A stretch of DNA of 64,000 nucleotides from Candidatus Marispirochaeta associata. GTDB lineage: Bacteria; Spirochaetota; Spirochaetia; JC444; Marispirochaetaceae. A model generated the notes under the pieces. That model did not search any database and was not told the origin of the DNA. It saw only the letters and a program-made list of their open reading frames with translations. Position numbers and translations under genes: made by a program. How positions within the stretch are numbered: position 1 is the first letter of the stretch; the number at the start of each line of letters is the position of its first letter. The stretch is from the NCBI GenBank assembly GCA_001749745.1, contig JWTM01000060.1:1-64000 (forward strand), written 5' to 3'. Below, in pieces: positions 1 to 7,568 of this stretch.

Positions 1-1
1 T

Positions 2-433
2 GGAGAGCGGTCGGTTTTGCAGCACCGAACCTGTAGCTCGAAGAGAGCCCGAACCCTGACCAACCCCCTTTTCAGTGTGAACTACCTGGACCGGGAGATT
101 CGAAAAGACTTAGCCGAGCATACACGGGAGTCGATGCAGTTCGCAAGAAATGTTGTCAATCAGATGGAGCGTTTGGCAGTCTATCGACTCTACCACAATT
201 ACTGTAAACCCTACAGAATCAATAACCGGGATGAGCGCATGAGGACTCATGCCGAGGAAGCAGGGATCTGTTCTGAACTCATTCAGCGGGAGATGAAGAC
301 CTTCTTCACCCAACGGCGCTTCTTGAGTCGGGTTCGGGGAATGATGAGTAGAGATCGCTGTGTATGGCTAAAAAATGTCGCGACTCCCTTAAAGGGCGGA
401 GTAGACTATCTGCCTGCATACAGTTGGGCATGA
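2..433 (+). pseudogene. C-terminal part of a transposase-like protein, cut by the window edge
   Basis: The frame is open from the left edge to a stop at 433. The readable part (about 143 residues) has an RTLTNPLF element, a NYLDREIRKDLAEH element and a basic KPYRIN stretch. I recall these from C-terminal ends of DDE-type transposases in spirochaetes and other anaerobes; this is recognition from memory, not a search. No start codon with a ribosome binding site is visible (first possible one is TTG at 17), so the gene either begins left of the window or is a broken remnant. No inverted repeat could be identified at the 3' side. It sits just before the flagellin cluster on the same strand. Whether it is intact upstream cannot be judged here. 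Confidence 0.45.
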
Positions 434-481
434 AATATCTACAGAGTTGGGAACACTATATAACTTTTTTTTAAATTTCTC

Positions 482-510
482 TAAAGTTTTACACTAGCGT
501 CGACCGAAGC
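482..510 (+). promoter_or_regulatory. weak sigma28-like promoter candidate for the first flagellin
   Basis: A perfect TAAAGTTT (482-489) is followed by ACCGAAGC (503-510), which keeps the CCGA core of the sigma28 -10 element GCCGATAA. The gap from TAAA to the -10 block is 17 bases instead of the usual 15, so the match is imperfect. It would give a leader of roughly 170 nt that includes the hairpin at 638-657. FliA is encoded in this window, so the sigma factor is available. Confidence 0.3.
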
Positions 511-637
511 TCTGAATAGGCAGGATTCTGATTAGCGGATAGAGGCGAGGGCTATTCCTCCCCCATACTCTGTTTATCGGACTCCTGAATCGAGGGTTTA
601 GCGAAACTTTCGCAAATTTTCGATCTTTTTCAGGCTG

Positions 638-680
638 AAAAGGCACGGATGCCTTTTTAAATACAATCTTTTCATGGAGG
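638..680 (+). promoter_or_regulatory. CsrA-type site: leader hairpin with GGA loop plus GGA in the Shine-Dalgarno
   Basis: An 8-bp perfect stem (638-645 with 650-657, AAAAGGCA/TGCCTTTT) closes a CGGA tetraloop. The loop and its flanks read GCACGGATGC, close to the known CsrA recognition sequence (ACARGGAUG with GGA in a loop). A second GGA lies in the Shine-Dalgarno GGAGG at 676-680, 29 nt downstream. Two such sites, one overlapping the ribosome binding site, is the arrangement known for flagellin mRNAs controlled by CsrA. The T-run after the stem means a weak intrinsic terminator is an alternative reading. Confidence 0.6.
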
Positions 681-685
681 AAGAG

Positions 686-1546
686 ATGATCATTAATCAC
701 AACATGAGCGCGATTTACGCCAACAATCGCCTCAGCATGACCAACAAGACGGTTCAGAAGAACATGGAGAAGCTCTCTTCGGGTCTGCGGATCAACCGCG
801 CCGGCGACGATGCTTCCGGTCTTGCTGTCTCCGAGAAGATGCGTTCTCAGATCCGGGGCCTCAATCAGGCCGCCGACAACGCCGAGAACGGCATCTCCTT
901 CATCCAAACCACTGAGGGCTATCTTCAGGAATCTCAGGACATCCTGCACCGGATGCGCGAGCTGGCGGTACAGTCGGCGAACGGTATCTACTCCGATGAG
1001 GACCGTATGCAGATTCAGGTCGAGATCTCCCAGCTGGTTGACGAGATCGACCGCATCGCATCCCATGCCCAGTTCAACGGCATGAACATGCTGACCGGCC
1101 GTTTCGCACAGGACATGGGCGAAAACACCGTTACCGCTTCCATGTGGTTCCACATCGGCGCCAATATGGATCAGCGCGAGCAGGTTTTCATCGGTACCAT
1201 GACCTCCCAGGCTCTCGGTGTCCGTGACGTAGGTTCCAACGACATCCTGAGCATCTCTTCTCCGGACAGCGCCAACCGGGCCATCGGCACCGTAGACAGC
1301 GCCCTGAAGAAGATCAACAAGCAGCGGGCAGACCTTGGTGCTTATCAGAACCGCCTCGAGCATGCGGTTGTGGGCATCACCGTTGGCGCGGAGAACTTGC
1401 AGGCCGCCGAATCCCGGATTCGCGATACCGACATGGCCTCCGAGATGGTCGACTACTCGAAGAACCAGATTCTGGTACAGTCGGGGACCGCCATGCTGGC
1501 CCAGGCCAACATGAAAACCCAGTCTGTGTTGCAACTTCTCGGATAG
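686..1546 (+). CDS. flaB: flagellin FlaB-type, filament core protein (first copy)
   Basis: Class B flagellin of the periplasmic filament, exported by the flagellar type III system. I chose ATG 686 because it gives the canonical [12 protein letters not shown] start with GGAGG (676-680) six bases before it; an in-frame ATG at 674 would put the Shine-Dalgarno inside the gene. The 286 residues consist of the conserved N-terminal coiled region ([22 protein letters not shown] near residues 31-52, IRGLNQA after it) and the conserved C-terminal coil ([15 protein letters not shown], ending SVLQLLG). There is no variable surface domain between them, as usual for spirochaete FlaB. The protein is strongly similar to the next gene, so the two are tandem paralogues. 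The leader hairpin suggests control by CsrA. Confidence 0.95.
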   Translation: MIINHNMSAIYANNRLSMTNKTVQKNMEKLSSGLRINRAGDDASGLAVSEKMRSQIRGLNQAADNAENGISFIQTTEGYLQESQDILHRMRELAVQSANGIYSDEDRMQIQVEISQLVDEIDRIASHAQFNGMNMLTGRFAQDMGENTVTASMWFHIGANMDQREQVFIGTMTSQALGVRDVGSNDILSISSPDSANRAIGTVDSALKKINKQRADLGAYQNRLEHAVVGITVGAENLQAAESRIRDTDMASEMVDYSKNQILVQSGTAMLAQANMKTQSVLQLLG

Positions 1547-1626
1547 AGGGTTATATTTACTAGGTAGTACCGTCAGTTCTTTGAAAAACACCCTCTATAA
1601 GTTGAGTATGTCCGGTATAGGGAGTT

Positions 1627-1661
1627 CTTCCCTCCGCGGGGTCCGCCCCGCGGTGAGGAAG
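1627..1661 (+). terminator. very stable hairpin between the two flagellin genes, no T-run
   Basis: CCGCGGGG (1634-1641) pairs perfectly with CCCCGCGG (1646-1653) around a four-base loop. The stem extends outward through 1627-1632 and 1655-1661 with one mismatch and one bulged A. No run of T follows, so it is not a textbook intrinsic terminator. It may end, or protect the 3' end of, the first flagellin mRNA, or act as a partial stop between the two copies. Confidence 0.4.
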
Positions 1662-1751
1662 GTCTCCCTGTTACGTCGGGCGGCATGAACGGAGCGGAAG
1701 GTGCGCGGTTTATCCCCTTCCGGCCGTTCGATAGTGACATACTCACACGTT

Positions 1752-1791
1752 GAGAGGCACGGAATGCCTCTCTGTAACGTCACCAGGAGGG
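1752..1791 (+). promoter_or_regulatory. CsrA-type site in the second flagellin leader
   Basis: The stem GAGAGGCA (1752-1759) / TGCCTCTC (1765-1772) is perfect over 8 bp and closes a CGGAA loop. The Shine-Dalgarno AGGAGGG (1785-1791) supplies a second GGA 25 nt downstream. The core GGCACGGA(A)TGCC is shared with the hairpin before the first flagellin, while the lower stem differs by compensating changes. No T-run follows this stem, which argues against a terminator role. Confidence 0.62.
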
Positions 1792-1795
1792 TTAT

Positions 1796-2641
1796 ATGAT
1801 AATAAATCACAACATGTCAGCCATGTACGCCAACCGGAATCTTGCGGTTAAATCCCGCGAGGTAGACGGCAACATCGAAAAGCTCAGCTCCGGTATGCGT
1901 ATCAACAGAGCCGGCGACGACGCTTCGGGCCTTGCGGTTTCCGAAAAGCTCAGAAGTCAGATTCGCGGACTCAATCAGGCAGAGCGCAACATTGAGAACG
2001 GCGTCTCCTTTATCCAGACCGCAGAAGGGTATATGCAGGAGACCCAGGATATTCTCCATCGTCTGCGTGAGCTGTCTGTGCAATCTGCCAACGGCATCTA
2101 CAGTGATGAAGACCGGATGCAGATCCAGGTTGAAGTCTCTCAGCTGGTTGATGAAATCAACCGGATTGCGAGTCACGCGCAGTTCAACGGCATGAATATG
2201 CTGACCGGTGCCTTCGCAAACGGGTCCGACCGGGTCATGCAGTTCCAGGTAGGAGCTAACATGGACCAGAACGAGCGGGTCTACATTGGTACAATGACCG
2301 CTCAGGCACTCGGCTTGCAAGGCGCCCAGGGATCGACTGAAACGATCTCGATCTCTAATCCCGAATCGGCCAACATGGCGATCGGTATGGTTGACAGCGC
2401 ACTCCGGACCGTCTCTAAGCAGCGGGCCGACTTGGGTGCGTATCAGAACAGATTCGAGGAAGCCTCGAAGGGCGTCGCAATCGCTGCTGAGAACCTTCAG
2501 GCTGCGGAGTCACGGATTCGTGACGTCGACATGGCCACCGAAATGGTTGACTATGCGAAGAACCAGATTCTTACCCAGTCTGGAACCGCAATGCTGGCTC
2601 AGGCCAACATGAAGACTCAGTCTGTTCTTCAGCTTCTCTAA
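1796..2641 (+). CDS. flaB: flagellin FlaB-type, filament core protein (second copy)
   Basis: Second class B flagellin, 281 residues, ATG 1796 five bases after AGGAGGG. N-terminal and C-terminal regions are nearly those of the first copy ([30 protein letters not shown]; ending SVLQLL), and the centre is equally short, so it should pack into the same filament core. Differences cluster in the middle (for example [21 protein letters not shown] followed by a different linker). Spirochaete filaments normally contain several FlaB paralogues. Their relative dose may be set here by the separate leaders. A Maf-type glycosyltransferase gene elsewhere in the window could modify both flagellins. Confidence 0.95.
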   Translation: MIINHNMSAMYANRNLAVKSREVDGNIEKLSSGMRINRAGDDASGLAVSEKLRSQIRGLNQAERNIENGVSFIQTAEGYMQETQDILHRLRELSVQSANGIYSDEDRMQIQVEVSQLVDEINRIASHAQFNGMNMLTGAFANGSDRVMQFQVGANMDQNERVYIGTMTAQALGLQGAQGSTETISISNPESANMAIGMVDSALRTVSKQRADLGAYQNRFEEASKGVAIAAENLQAAESRIRDVDMATEMVDYAKNQILTQSGTAMLAQANMKTQSVLQLL

Positions 2642-2672
2642 TTACTTGACTAATACTCCGTTCATTAGCGCT

Positions 2673-2699
2673 TAAGAGATTTCTGGACGTCATCTCTTA
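2673..2699 (+). other. hairpin just after the second flagellin
   Basis: TAAGAGAT (2673-2680) pairs with ATCTCTTA (2692-2699), a perfect 8-bp stem with an 11-base loop, about 30 bases after the stop. A second inverted pair GGGAGGG (2720-2726) / CCCTCCC (2736-2742) follows. Neither has a T-run. They could act as 3'-end stabilisers or a factor-dependent stop between the flagellin and flaG. Confidence 0.3.
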
Positions 2700-2790
2700 C
2701 GCGAAACTTGAAAGAGGACGGGAGGGACCCGCGCACCCTCCCTGCCCTCGTTTGTGCTGTACATCAATTGAGTTGATACATCGAAAAGAC

Positions 2791-2824
2791 GGATGTGCCT
2801 GAATGATGGAATCATTCCAGGGAG
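2791..2824 (+). promoter_or_regulatory. CsrA-type sites in the flaG leader (three GGA)
   Basis: GAATGAT (2801-2807) pairs with ATCATTC (2811-2817) and leaves exactly GGA as the loop. The Shine-Dalgarno AGGGAG (2819-2824) contains another GGA 13 nt away. Upstream, ACGGATGT (2789-2796) is a third GGA in a good CsrA-like context. The hairpin ends at the Shine-Dalgarno, so CsrA binding would cover the ribosome site of flaG. Confidence 0.5.
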
Positions 2825-2830
2825 AAAACG

Positions 2831-3199
2831 ATGGACTTTGATATCAACGCCATCGGTCACGGAGGAATAACCCAGGAGCATCTTCCCAGGGACGGCGCTG
2901 CACGGAAGCAAAACCGGACCTCCCCCGTAATGACCGAAAAATCACCCCCCAATCCTCCTCTTGAACGCTCGGTAAGCCCGGACGAGGTACAGCGTATGTT
3001 GCGGGAGATCGTTAACTTTAGCGATGCCTTCAACCGCCGCCTCAAGTTCTCGGTCAACCGTGATCTCAACCAGGTGGTCGTAAAGGTGATCGATCGGGAA
3101 ACCGATAAAGTAATTAAAGAGATCCCTCACGAGGGGCTGCAGCGCTTACACCTGCGGCTGAAGGAGGCTATGGGGCTCCTATTCGACGAGGAGATCTAA
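2831..3199 (+). CDS. flaG: FlaG-family flagellar protein
   Basis: A 122-residue protein whose second half (from about residue 60) carries the FlaG family signature: FSVNRDLNQVVVKVIDRET, KVIKEIP, then an amphipathic helix RLHLRLKEAMGLLFDE. FlaG proteins are encoded next to fliD and influence filament length and flagellin handling in other bacteria. The first 55 residues are low-complexity and polar. It lies between the flagellins and fliD, 27 bp before fliD, so co-transcription with fliD is likely. Its leader hairpin suggests it shares translational control with the flagellins. Confidence 0.85.
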   Translation: MDFDINAIGHGGITQEHLPRDGAARKQNRTSPVMTEKSPPNPPLERSVSPDEVQRMLREIVNFSDAFNRRLKFSVNRDLNQVVVKVIDRETDKVIKEIPHEGLQRLHLRLKEAMGLLFDEEI

Positions 3200-3226
3200 G
3201 ACCACATAACGAGGTCGGAACGTCGC

Positions 3227-5242
3227 ATGTCAGATTTCTCGATCCCGGGTGTTAACAGCAAGTATAACACCGACAAGCTCATCGAAGATTTGATGAAGCT
3301 GGAACGCGTACCCTTAACCCGGGCCGAGGAACGAATTGACCAGTTTGAGCTTCAGAAGCAGAACTGGCAAGAGTTCAACCGCCATTTAGGGCGCGTTCAG
3401 GACAGCGCCAAAAAACTCTTCGGTTTTCAAAACCCATTCCTCGACCGTCTCGCCCTATCGGACGACGATTCGATATTTACCGCCACCGCAACCAGGGAGG
3501 CGGAGGAGGAGACCCGGTCGATCAAGGTGAAACAGGTCGCAACCGCCGACCGCTTCCTCTCGAAAAGCCTGCCCGCCGATTATGAGGTCCCCGCCGGGGA
3601 GTACGCCTTCAGGGTCGGCGACAAAGAGGCTTCGTTCTCCTACTCCGGCGGCAGTCTCAATGATTTCGCCACGGCCTTAGAGAGGCGGAGCCGGGGATTG
3701 ATCGAAGCCTCGGTGGTCAAGAACACCCCGGAGACCCAGGTCTTACTGATCGAAGGCACCAAAACCGGCGCCTCTAATCGGGTAGAATTCTTAGAGGACT
3801 CCCGGGACTTCGCCATAGAGGCGGGAATCCTCGAACGCAGCCAGACCAGCTCCCGCACAATCGTGCCGAATGAGAGTTCGGTCTCGGGCAGTGCTCCCAA
3901 CGAGGGCGGCGCCAGGATCTCCGAGGGTTATCTCAACCTGGAACCCCTTACTAAGCGCTCCATAGATTTCAAGCCGCCGATAATACCCCGGGAAGGCTTC
4001 GTGCTCGAGTTTCGGGTCACCGTCGAGAAGATTCCCGAGGACGAATATATCCCGCCCGAGGCGCCCCCCGGTCCGGCCGCCGCCGATCCTGGCGGTACGA
4101 CATTAGAAGAGATCACCATTAAGAACCTTCCCGGTTCCCCGGCGCTTCCACCCTGGGAGCCCCCTTCCCCGCCGGAAAAGAATCTCGATATGAATATCCT
4201 CTCCCTTGAGGGAGGCGGCGCGTCACAGCCCTTGGAGGCCTTGCGGGATGAAGATGGGACCCAGACGATCCGCATTCCGGTAACCGGCGACTTGAGTCGG
4301 ATAGATTCGCTGGTGGTGGACAATGTCAACACCCACCGGCGCATCACCGTCTCCGCGGTAGAGCTCTTCGATCCGAACGCCAGGGGAGACCTGGAACCGG
4401 TCAATCCGGTTGCCACCGCCGGGGACGCGGTGGTCGAGGTCGACGGAATCGAGGTTATCCGAGAATCCAACGAGATAGACGATGTAATCCAAGGGGTGAC
4501 CCTGAACCTGCGGCGCCCGGGCGACCGGGAGCTCGATCTGGAGATTACCCCCGATAGGGAGAGCGTTAAAAACAGCATCATCGAGTTCGTGGGGAACTAC
4601 AACCGTTTAATAAGCCAAATCAATATCTATACCAGCCGGGACGATACGGTCATCAACGAACTGGACTACCTCTCCGACGACGAGCAGGAGAAGGCCAGAG
4701 AACAGCTGGGGCTCTTTCAGGGCGAAAGCAGTCTGACCCAGATGAAATCCCGCATGCAACGCATCATGATGGATCCCTACACGACCCGATCGGGAAGCGA
4801 ATTGACCCTCCTGGCTCAGATGGGCATCTCCACCAACTCCAGTACCGGAGGAGGACTCCGGGCATCCCGTCTGCGGGGCTATCTGGAGATCGACGAAGGG
4901 GCCCTGGATCAGGCTCTCGAGAATAGACTCGCCAGCGTCAAAGATCTCTTCGGATACGATTCCGATGGGGATCTGGTGGTCGACCAGGGAGTCGGCGTCG
5001 CCCTGGACAGGTATGTCAACCCCTATGTCCAGACCGGCGGCATCATAGCCTACAAGACATCGGCCATAGACGGACAGATCGACCGGACCAACCGGGAAAT
5101 CGAGAGCCTCGAACGAAGCCTGGAACGTAAAGAACAGCAGCTTCGCCGGGAGTATGGTATGATGGAGAGCGCCATGCAGCAGATGGAGGATAGCTCTCAG
5201 GCGCTTGAAAATTTCAGCAATAGAAACAGTTCGAATAACTAA
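3227..5242 (+). CDS. fliD: flagellar filament cap / hook-associated protein 2
   Basis: FliD folds flagellin at the filament tip. The N-terminus (FSIPGVNSKYNTDKLIEDLMKLERVPLTRAEER) and the C-terminal coiled coil (about residues 600-660, ITRTNREIESLERSLERKEQ-like) are typical FliD terminal regions. At 671 residues it is longer than most FliD proteins. The excess is a central stretch around residues 265-320 rich in Pro and Gly (PPEAPPGPAAADPGG and LPPWEPPSPPEK), apparently a flexible insert. It is followed at 18 bp by the next gene on the same strand, consistent with one flaG-fliD operon. Confidence 0.93.
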   Translation: MSDFSIPGVNSKYNTDKLIEDLMKLERVPLTRAEERIDQFELQKQNWQEFNRHLGRVQDSAKKLFGFQNPFLDRLALSDDDSIFTATATREAEEETRSIKVKQVATADRFLSKSLPADYEVPAGEYAFRVGDKEASFSYSGGSLNDFATALERRSRGLIEASVVKNTPETQVLLIEGTKTGASNRVEFLEDSRDFAIEAGILERSQTSSRTIVPNESSVSGSAPNEGGARISEGYLNLEPLTKRSIDFKPPIIPREGFVLEFRVTVEKIPEDEYIPPEAPPGPAAADPGGTTLEEITIKNLPGSPALPPWEPPSPPEKNLDMNILSLEGGGASQPLEALRDEDGTQTIRIPVTGDLSRIDSLVVDNVNTHRRITVSAVELFDPNARGDLEPVNPVATAGDAVVEVDGIEVIRESNEIDDVIQGVTLNLRRPGDRELDLEITPDRESVKNSIIEFVGNYNRLISQINIYTSRDDTVINELDYLSDDEQEKAREQLGLFQGESSLTQMKSRMQRIMMDPYTTRSGSELTLLAQMGISTNSSTGGGLRASRLRGYLEIDEGALDQALENRLASVKDLFGYDSDGDLVVDQGVGVALDRYVNPYVQTGGIIAYKTSAIDGQIDRTNREIESLERSLERKEQQLRREYGMMESAMQQMEDSSQALENFSNRNSSNN

Positions 5243-5259
5243 GAGCCCTAGGACGAGGA

Positions 5260-6174
5260 ATGGAAGTACGAATTAACAACGAAGTAGTGGATGCCCAGAT
5301 AGAAAATGAAGAAAACGCCTATCAGGTAGTACGCCAGATCGACGAGTGGATTCTCGGCGAAGGCTTTTTTATCTCCAGCATCCTCATCAACGGCGAAGCC
5401 ACCTCCCCCTCGGATGAACCGCGCTTGAGCTCCGTTAGCATAGAGAGCGTCGAAATCCTCGATATCCAGGCGCTCCCGATGAATGAACTCTCCTATGAGC
5501 GGTTCTCTACCCTTTTGAACTACTTTATCCTCCTCTACCGGGCGGTAAAGGAGGAAAAGCGGGATTTAACGGCCGAGCTTTTGGCGGAGCTGGCGCCGGT
5601 TCTGACCAATATGGACGCGATCCTGGATCTCAAGGTCGGGGGACGGCCGGCATCGGAGGCGCTGAAGGAGCTCCTCGACCGTTCCCACGTCCTCGAGGGC
5701 GAGATATCCGCTATTCCCGAGCTGGGTGAGTTCCTGCGCAATCTCTGCATCTATATCGAAGGCAGGATTCGGGAAATCGTACAGCCCATGGGTGAACTCA
5801 AGGCCGCTGCAGCCATGATGGAGAGCCAGATCGGCAAGCTCGAGGATGTTCCCATCCTGCTTCAAACCGGGAAGGAGCGGGAAGCGATGGATCTGGTGAT
5901 CAGTTTTACCGAGGTAGCGGAGAAACTGAACCGCCTCTACCCGCTGATACAAGCGAGCGATCAGGGCAATATTATGTCCGGGACTATCGGCGAAACCCCT
6001 TTTAAGGAGTTCTACACCGAATTTAACGCCCGATTGGGTGAACTTATCGAGGCTATGGAAGCCGAGGACTCGATCCTGATCGGCGACCTGTTAGAGTATG
6101 AGATCGCTCCGAAAATGAGCGAACTGAGCGCCGCCATCGATAAACTGCCGGTTACAGCGGGAAGTGAAGCGTGA
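5260..6174 (+). CDS. protein of unknown function between fliD and a PilZ gene
   Basis: A 304-residue, acidic, mostly alpha-helical soluble protein with no signal peptide or membrane segment. The first 75 residues look like a small beta-rich domain (MEVRINNEVVDAQIENEENAYQ). The rest is helical with many Glu/Leu, for example ELLAELAPVLTNMDAILDL. I recall an unannotated gene in the same place after fliD in Treponema, which fits a lineage-specific flagellar role such as a FliS-like chaperone or filament assembly factor; that role is inference only. Its stop overlaps the GTG start of the PilZ gene by four bases (GTGA), so the two are translationally coupled. Confidence 0.7.
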   Translation: MEVRINNEVVDAQIENEENAYQVVRQIDEWILGEGFFISSILINGEATSPSDEPRLSSVSIESVEILDIQALPMNELSYERFSTLLNYFILLYRAVKEEKRDLTAELLAELAPVLTNMDAILDLKVGGRPASEALKELLDRSHVLEGEISAIPELGEFLRNLCIYIEGRIREIVQPMGELKAAAAMMESQIGKLEDVPILLQTGKEREAMDLVISFTEVAEKLNRLYPLIQASDQGNIMSGTIGETPFKEFYTEFNARLGELIEAMEAEDSILIGDLLEYEIAPKMSELSAAIDKLPVTAGSEA

Positions 6175-7268
6175 ATCTACTGCTCCAGACCGACTTCCAG
6201 TGGAAAGAGACCGATCCGGTAACCACCGCCATAGCCATCGGTATTTTCATCGCCTTTATCATCTTCCTGATCATCGCCGGAGCCGCTTCGGGCAACCAGT
6301 CCGGATCGGGCCGCAGCGGCGGCGGCGGAAGCCGGCGCTACAGTAAACGCGGATTTCGCACCCGGGCCCGAAGACTCGGATTGAGTAAGGCCCAAATCAA
6401 GACCCTGGAGAATCTCATAAAGCGCTTCGGGATCACCAAGCCGATGAATCTTCTGGCGAACTCGGGCGCCCTCGATTCCCTCCTGCGGCGGGCGATACAG
6501 AGCATCGACGGACTCGGCGCCTCTCCTCAGCAGAAGGAGAACCAGAAGCTTCACCTTTATCGAATCAAACAGACGATCGAACGCAACGCCAACAAGAAGA
6601 CCGTCTACTCGGGGACCAAGCAGCTCAACGCCGGAACGCAGTTGGTGCTAACTCCCGAGGGCGGCGGCCGCTACCAGAGCAAGCTGCTCGCCACCCTGAA
6701 GGGTTCCGTGGCGGTATCTATTCCGTCGGATTCCACCGGGAGTCAGTTACGCTGGAAGCGGTGGACCAAGCTAAAGGTATTCTTCTGGAAAGCCAACGGT
6801 CAGGGATACTCCTTCGTTACCAAGATCAACGGCTACGGCAAGGTACGGGGAATCGACGCGATTCTCTTAAACCACTCGAACGCCATAGTCCAGGCCCAGC
6901 AGCGTAAGTATCGCCGACGCAACCTCGACCGACCGGCCTACTTCTACCCGGTGAGAATCCTGAGCGACGGAGTGGGCAAGAACGCCCGCAAGCGGGCCCA
7001 GGTCGAGGCCCATCGGGGCACACTTTCGACCATCCTCGACATCTCATCCGGCGGCTGCTCTATCAGAAGCGCCCATCCTCTTACCGCGGGCGAACTGATT
7101 AAGGTTGAGTTCGAGACTGAACACACTGCGCCGATCAGCTTCTACGGCAAGGTGTTGAACACCCGTAAAACTAAGCCCTACGGCGGCATTATGCATATCA
7201 TGTTCACCCGTATCGGTAAACGGAATCTGAACAGTATCAACGCCTATATCTACGACTATTCCCGCTGA
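6171..7268 (+). CDS. membrane-anchored PilZ-domain c-di-GMP receptor candidate
   Basis: A 365-residue protein with GTG start inside GTGA. Residues about 18-42 form one membrane segment (TAIAIGIFIAFIIFLIIAGAASG), followed by a Gly/Ser-rich and basic linker. The middle (about 60-240) resembles the PilZN-type extension found in front of PilZ in spirochaetes. The C-terminal PilZ domain has both c-di-GMP contact motifs, RNLDR at 250-254 (RxxxR) and DISSGG at 290-295 (D/NxSxxG), so ligand binding is expected. Its place behind fliD suggests it links c-di-GMP to motility. An HD-GYP phosphodiesterase lies 1.4 kb downstream. Direct flagellar function is inferred from context. Confidence 0.85.
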   Translation: MNLLLQTDFQWKETDPVTTAIAIGIFIAFIIFLIIAGAASGNQSGSGRSGGGGSRRYSKRGFRTRARRLGLSKAQIKTLENLIKRFGITKPMNLLANSGALDSLLRRAIQSIDGLGASPQQKENQKLHLYRIKQTIERNANKKTVYSGTKQLNAGTQLVLTPEGGGRYQSKLLATLKGSVAVSIPSDSTGSQLRWKRWTKLKVFFWKANGQGYSFVTKINGYGKVRGIDAILLNHSNAIVQAQQRKYRRRNLDRPAYFYPVRILSDGVGKNARKRAQVEAHRGTLSTILDISSGGCSIRSAHPLTAGELIKVEFETEHTAPISFYGKVLNTRKTKPYGGIMHIMFTRIGKRNLNSINAYIYDYSR

Positions 7269-7271
7269 ATA

Positions 7272-7300
7272 TTGACCTCGCTCCCCTTTTTGCCTACAGT
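7272..7300 (+). promoter_or_regulatory. sigma70-type promoter for the tsaE-tsaB group
   Basis: TTGACC (7272-7277), 17-base spacer, TACAGT (7295-7300). The next start codon is ATG 7308, only seven bases after the -10 box, so the transcript would begin at or next to the start codon. There is no clear Shine-Dalgarno sequence in front of that ATG. Confidence 0.5.
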
Positions 7301-7307
7301 TTAGGCT

Positions 7308-7568
7308 ATGACGATCCATGAGATTCGGGACATCAACAAGAAAGAGAACCACCTACACTACCGGAACGAGTACTCCGGATCCCTGATCTACAGTGCCGGC
7401 AGCATCGAGGAGGAGACCCCCTTGGAGTTCATCCTGGAACGGGATGCCATGGGGAAAACAGACATCTCCGTCAGCTTCCCCTCCTCGATTCACTATCCGC
7501 TGCTGCCTGCGATGCGGAAGGTAAAGGACTATATTGCCGACCTGGATAAACGGGGGGTGCTCAGCTGA
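7308..7568 (+). CDS. small protein of unknown function upstream of tsaE
   Basis: 86 residues, acidic, predicted soluble, no recognised motif (MTIHEIRDINKKENHLHYRNE at the start; ILERDAMGKTDISVSF in the middle; ends DKRGVLS). The coding frame is supported by the close promoter at 7272-7300 and by the four-base overlap of its stop with the CTG start of tsaE. It may be read from a leaderless mRNA. I recall a similar small gene before tsaE in treponemes but cannot verify it. No function is assigned. Confidence 0.65.
   Translation: MTIHEIRDINKKENHLHYRNEYSGSLIYSAGSIEEETPLEFILERDAMGKTDISVSFPSSIHYPLLPAMRKVKDYIADLDKRGVLS

Noticed and set aside
638..660. Intrinsic terminator before the first flagellin
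   Set aside because: The stem is followed by T5, but its lower half is A/T only, it lies 29 bases before the start codon and the twin hairpin at 1752 has no T-run; a regulatory leader is the better reading, though attenuation is not excluded.
674..685. Upstream ATG for the first flagellin
   Set aside because: It would add four residues (MEEE) and place GGAGG within the coding region; ATG 686 fits the family start.
494..1591. 365-codon minus-strand frame opposite the first flagellin
   Set aside because: Mirror of the flagellin gene in a GC-rich third-position context; no ribosome site and no recognisable protein.
2720..2742. GGGAGGG / CCCTCCC hairpin as terminator after the second flagellin
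   Set aside because: No T-run and no extension of the stem; kept only as a comment.
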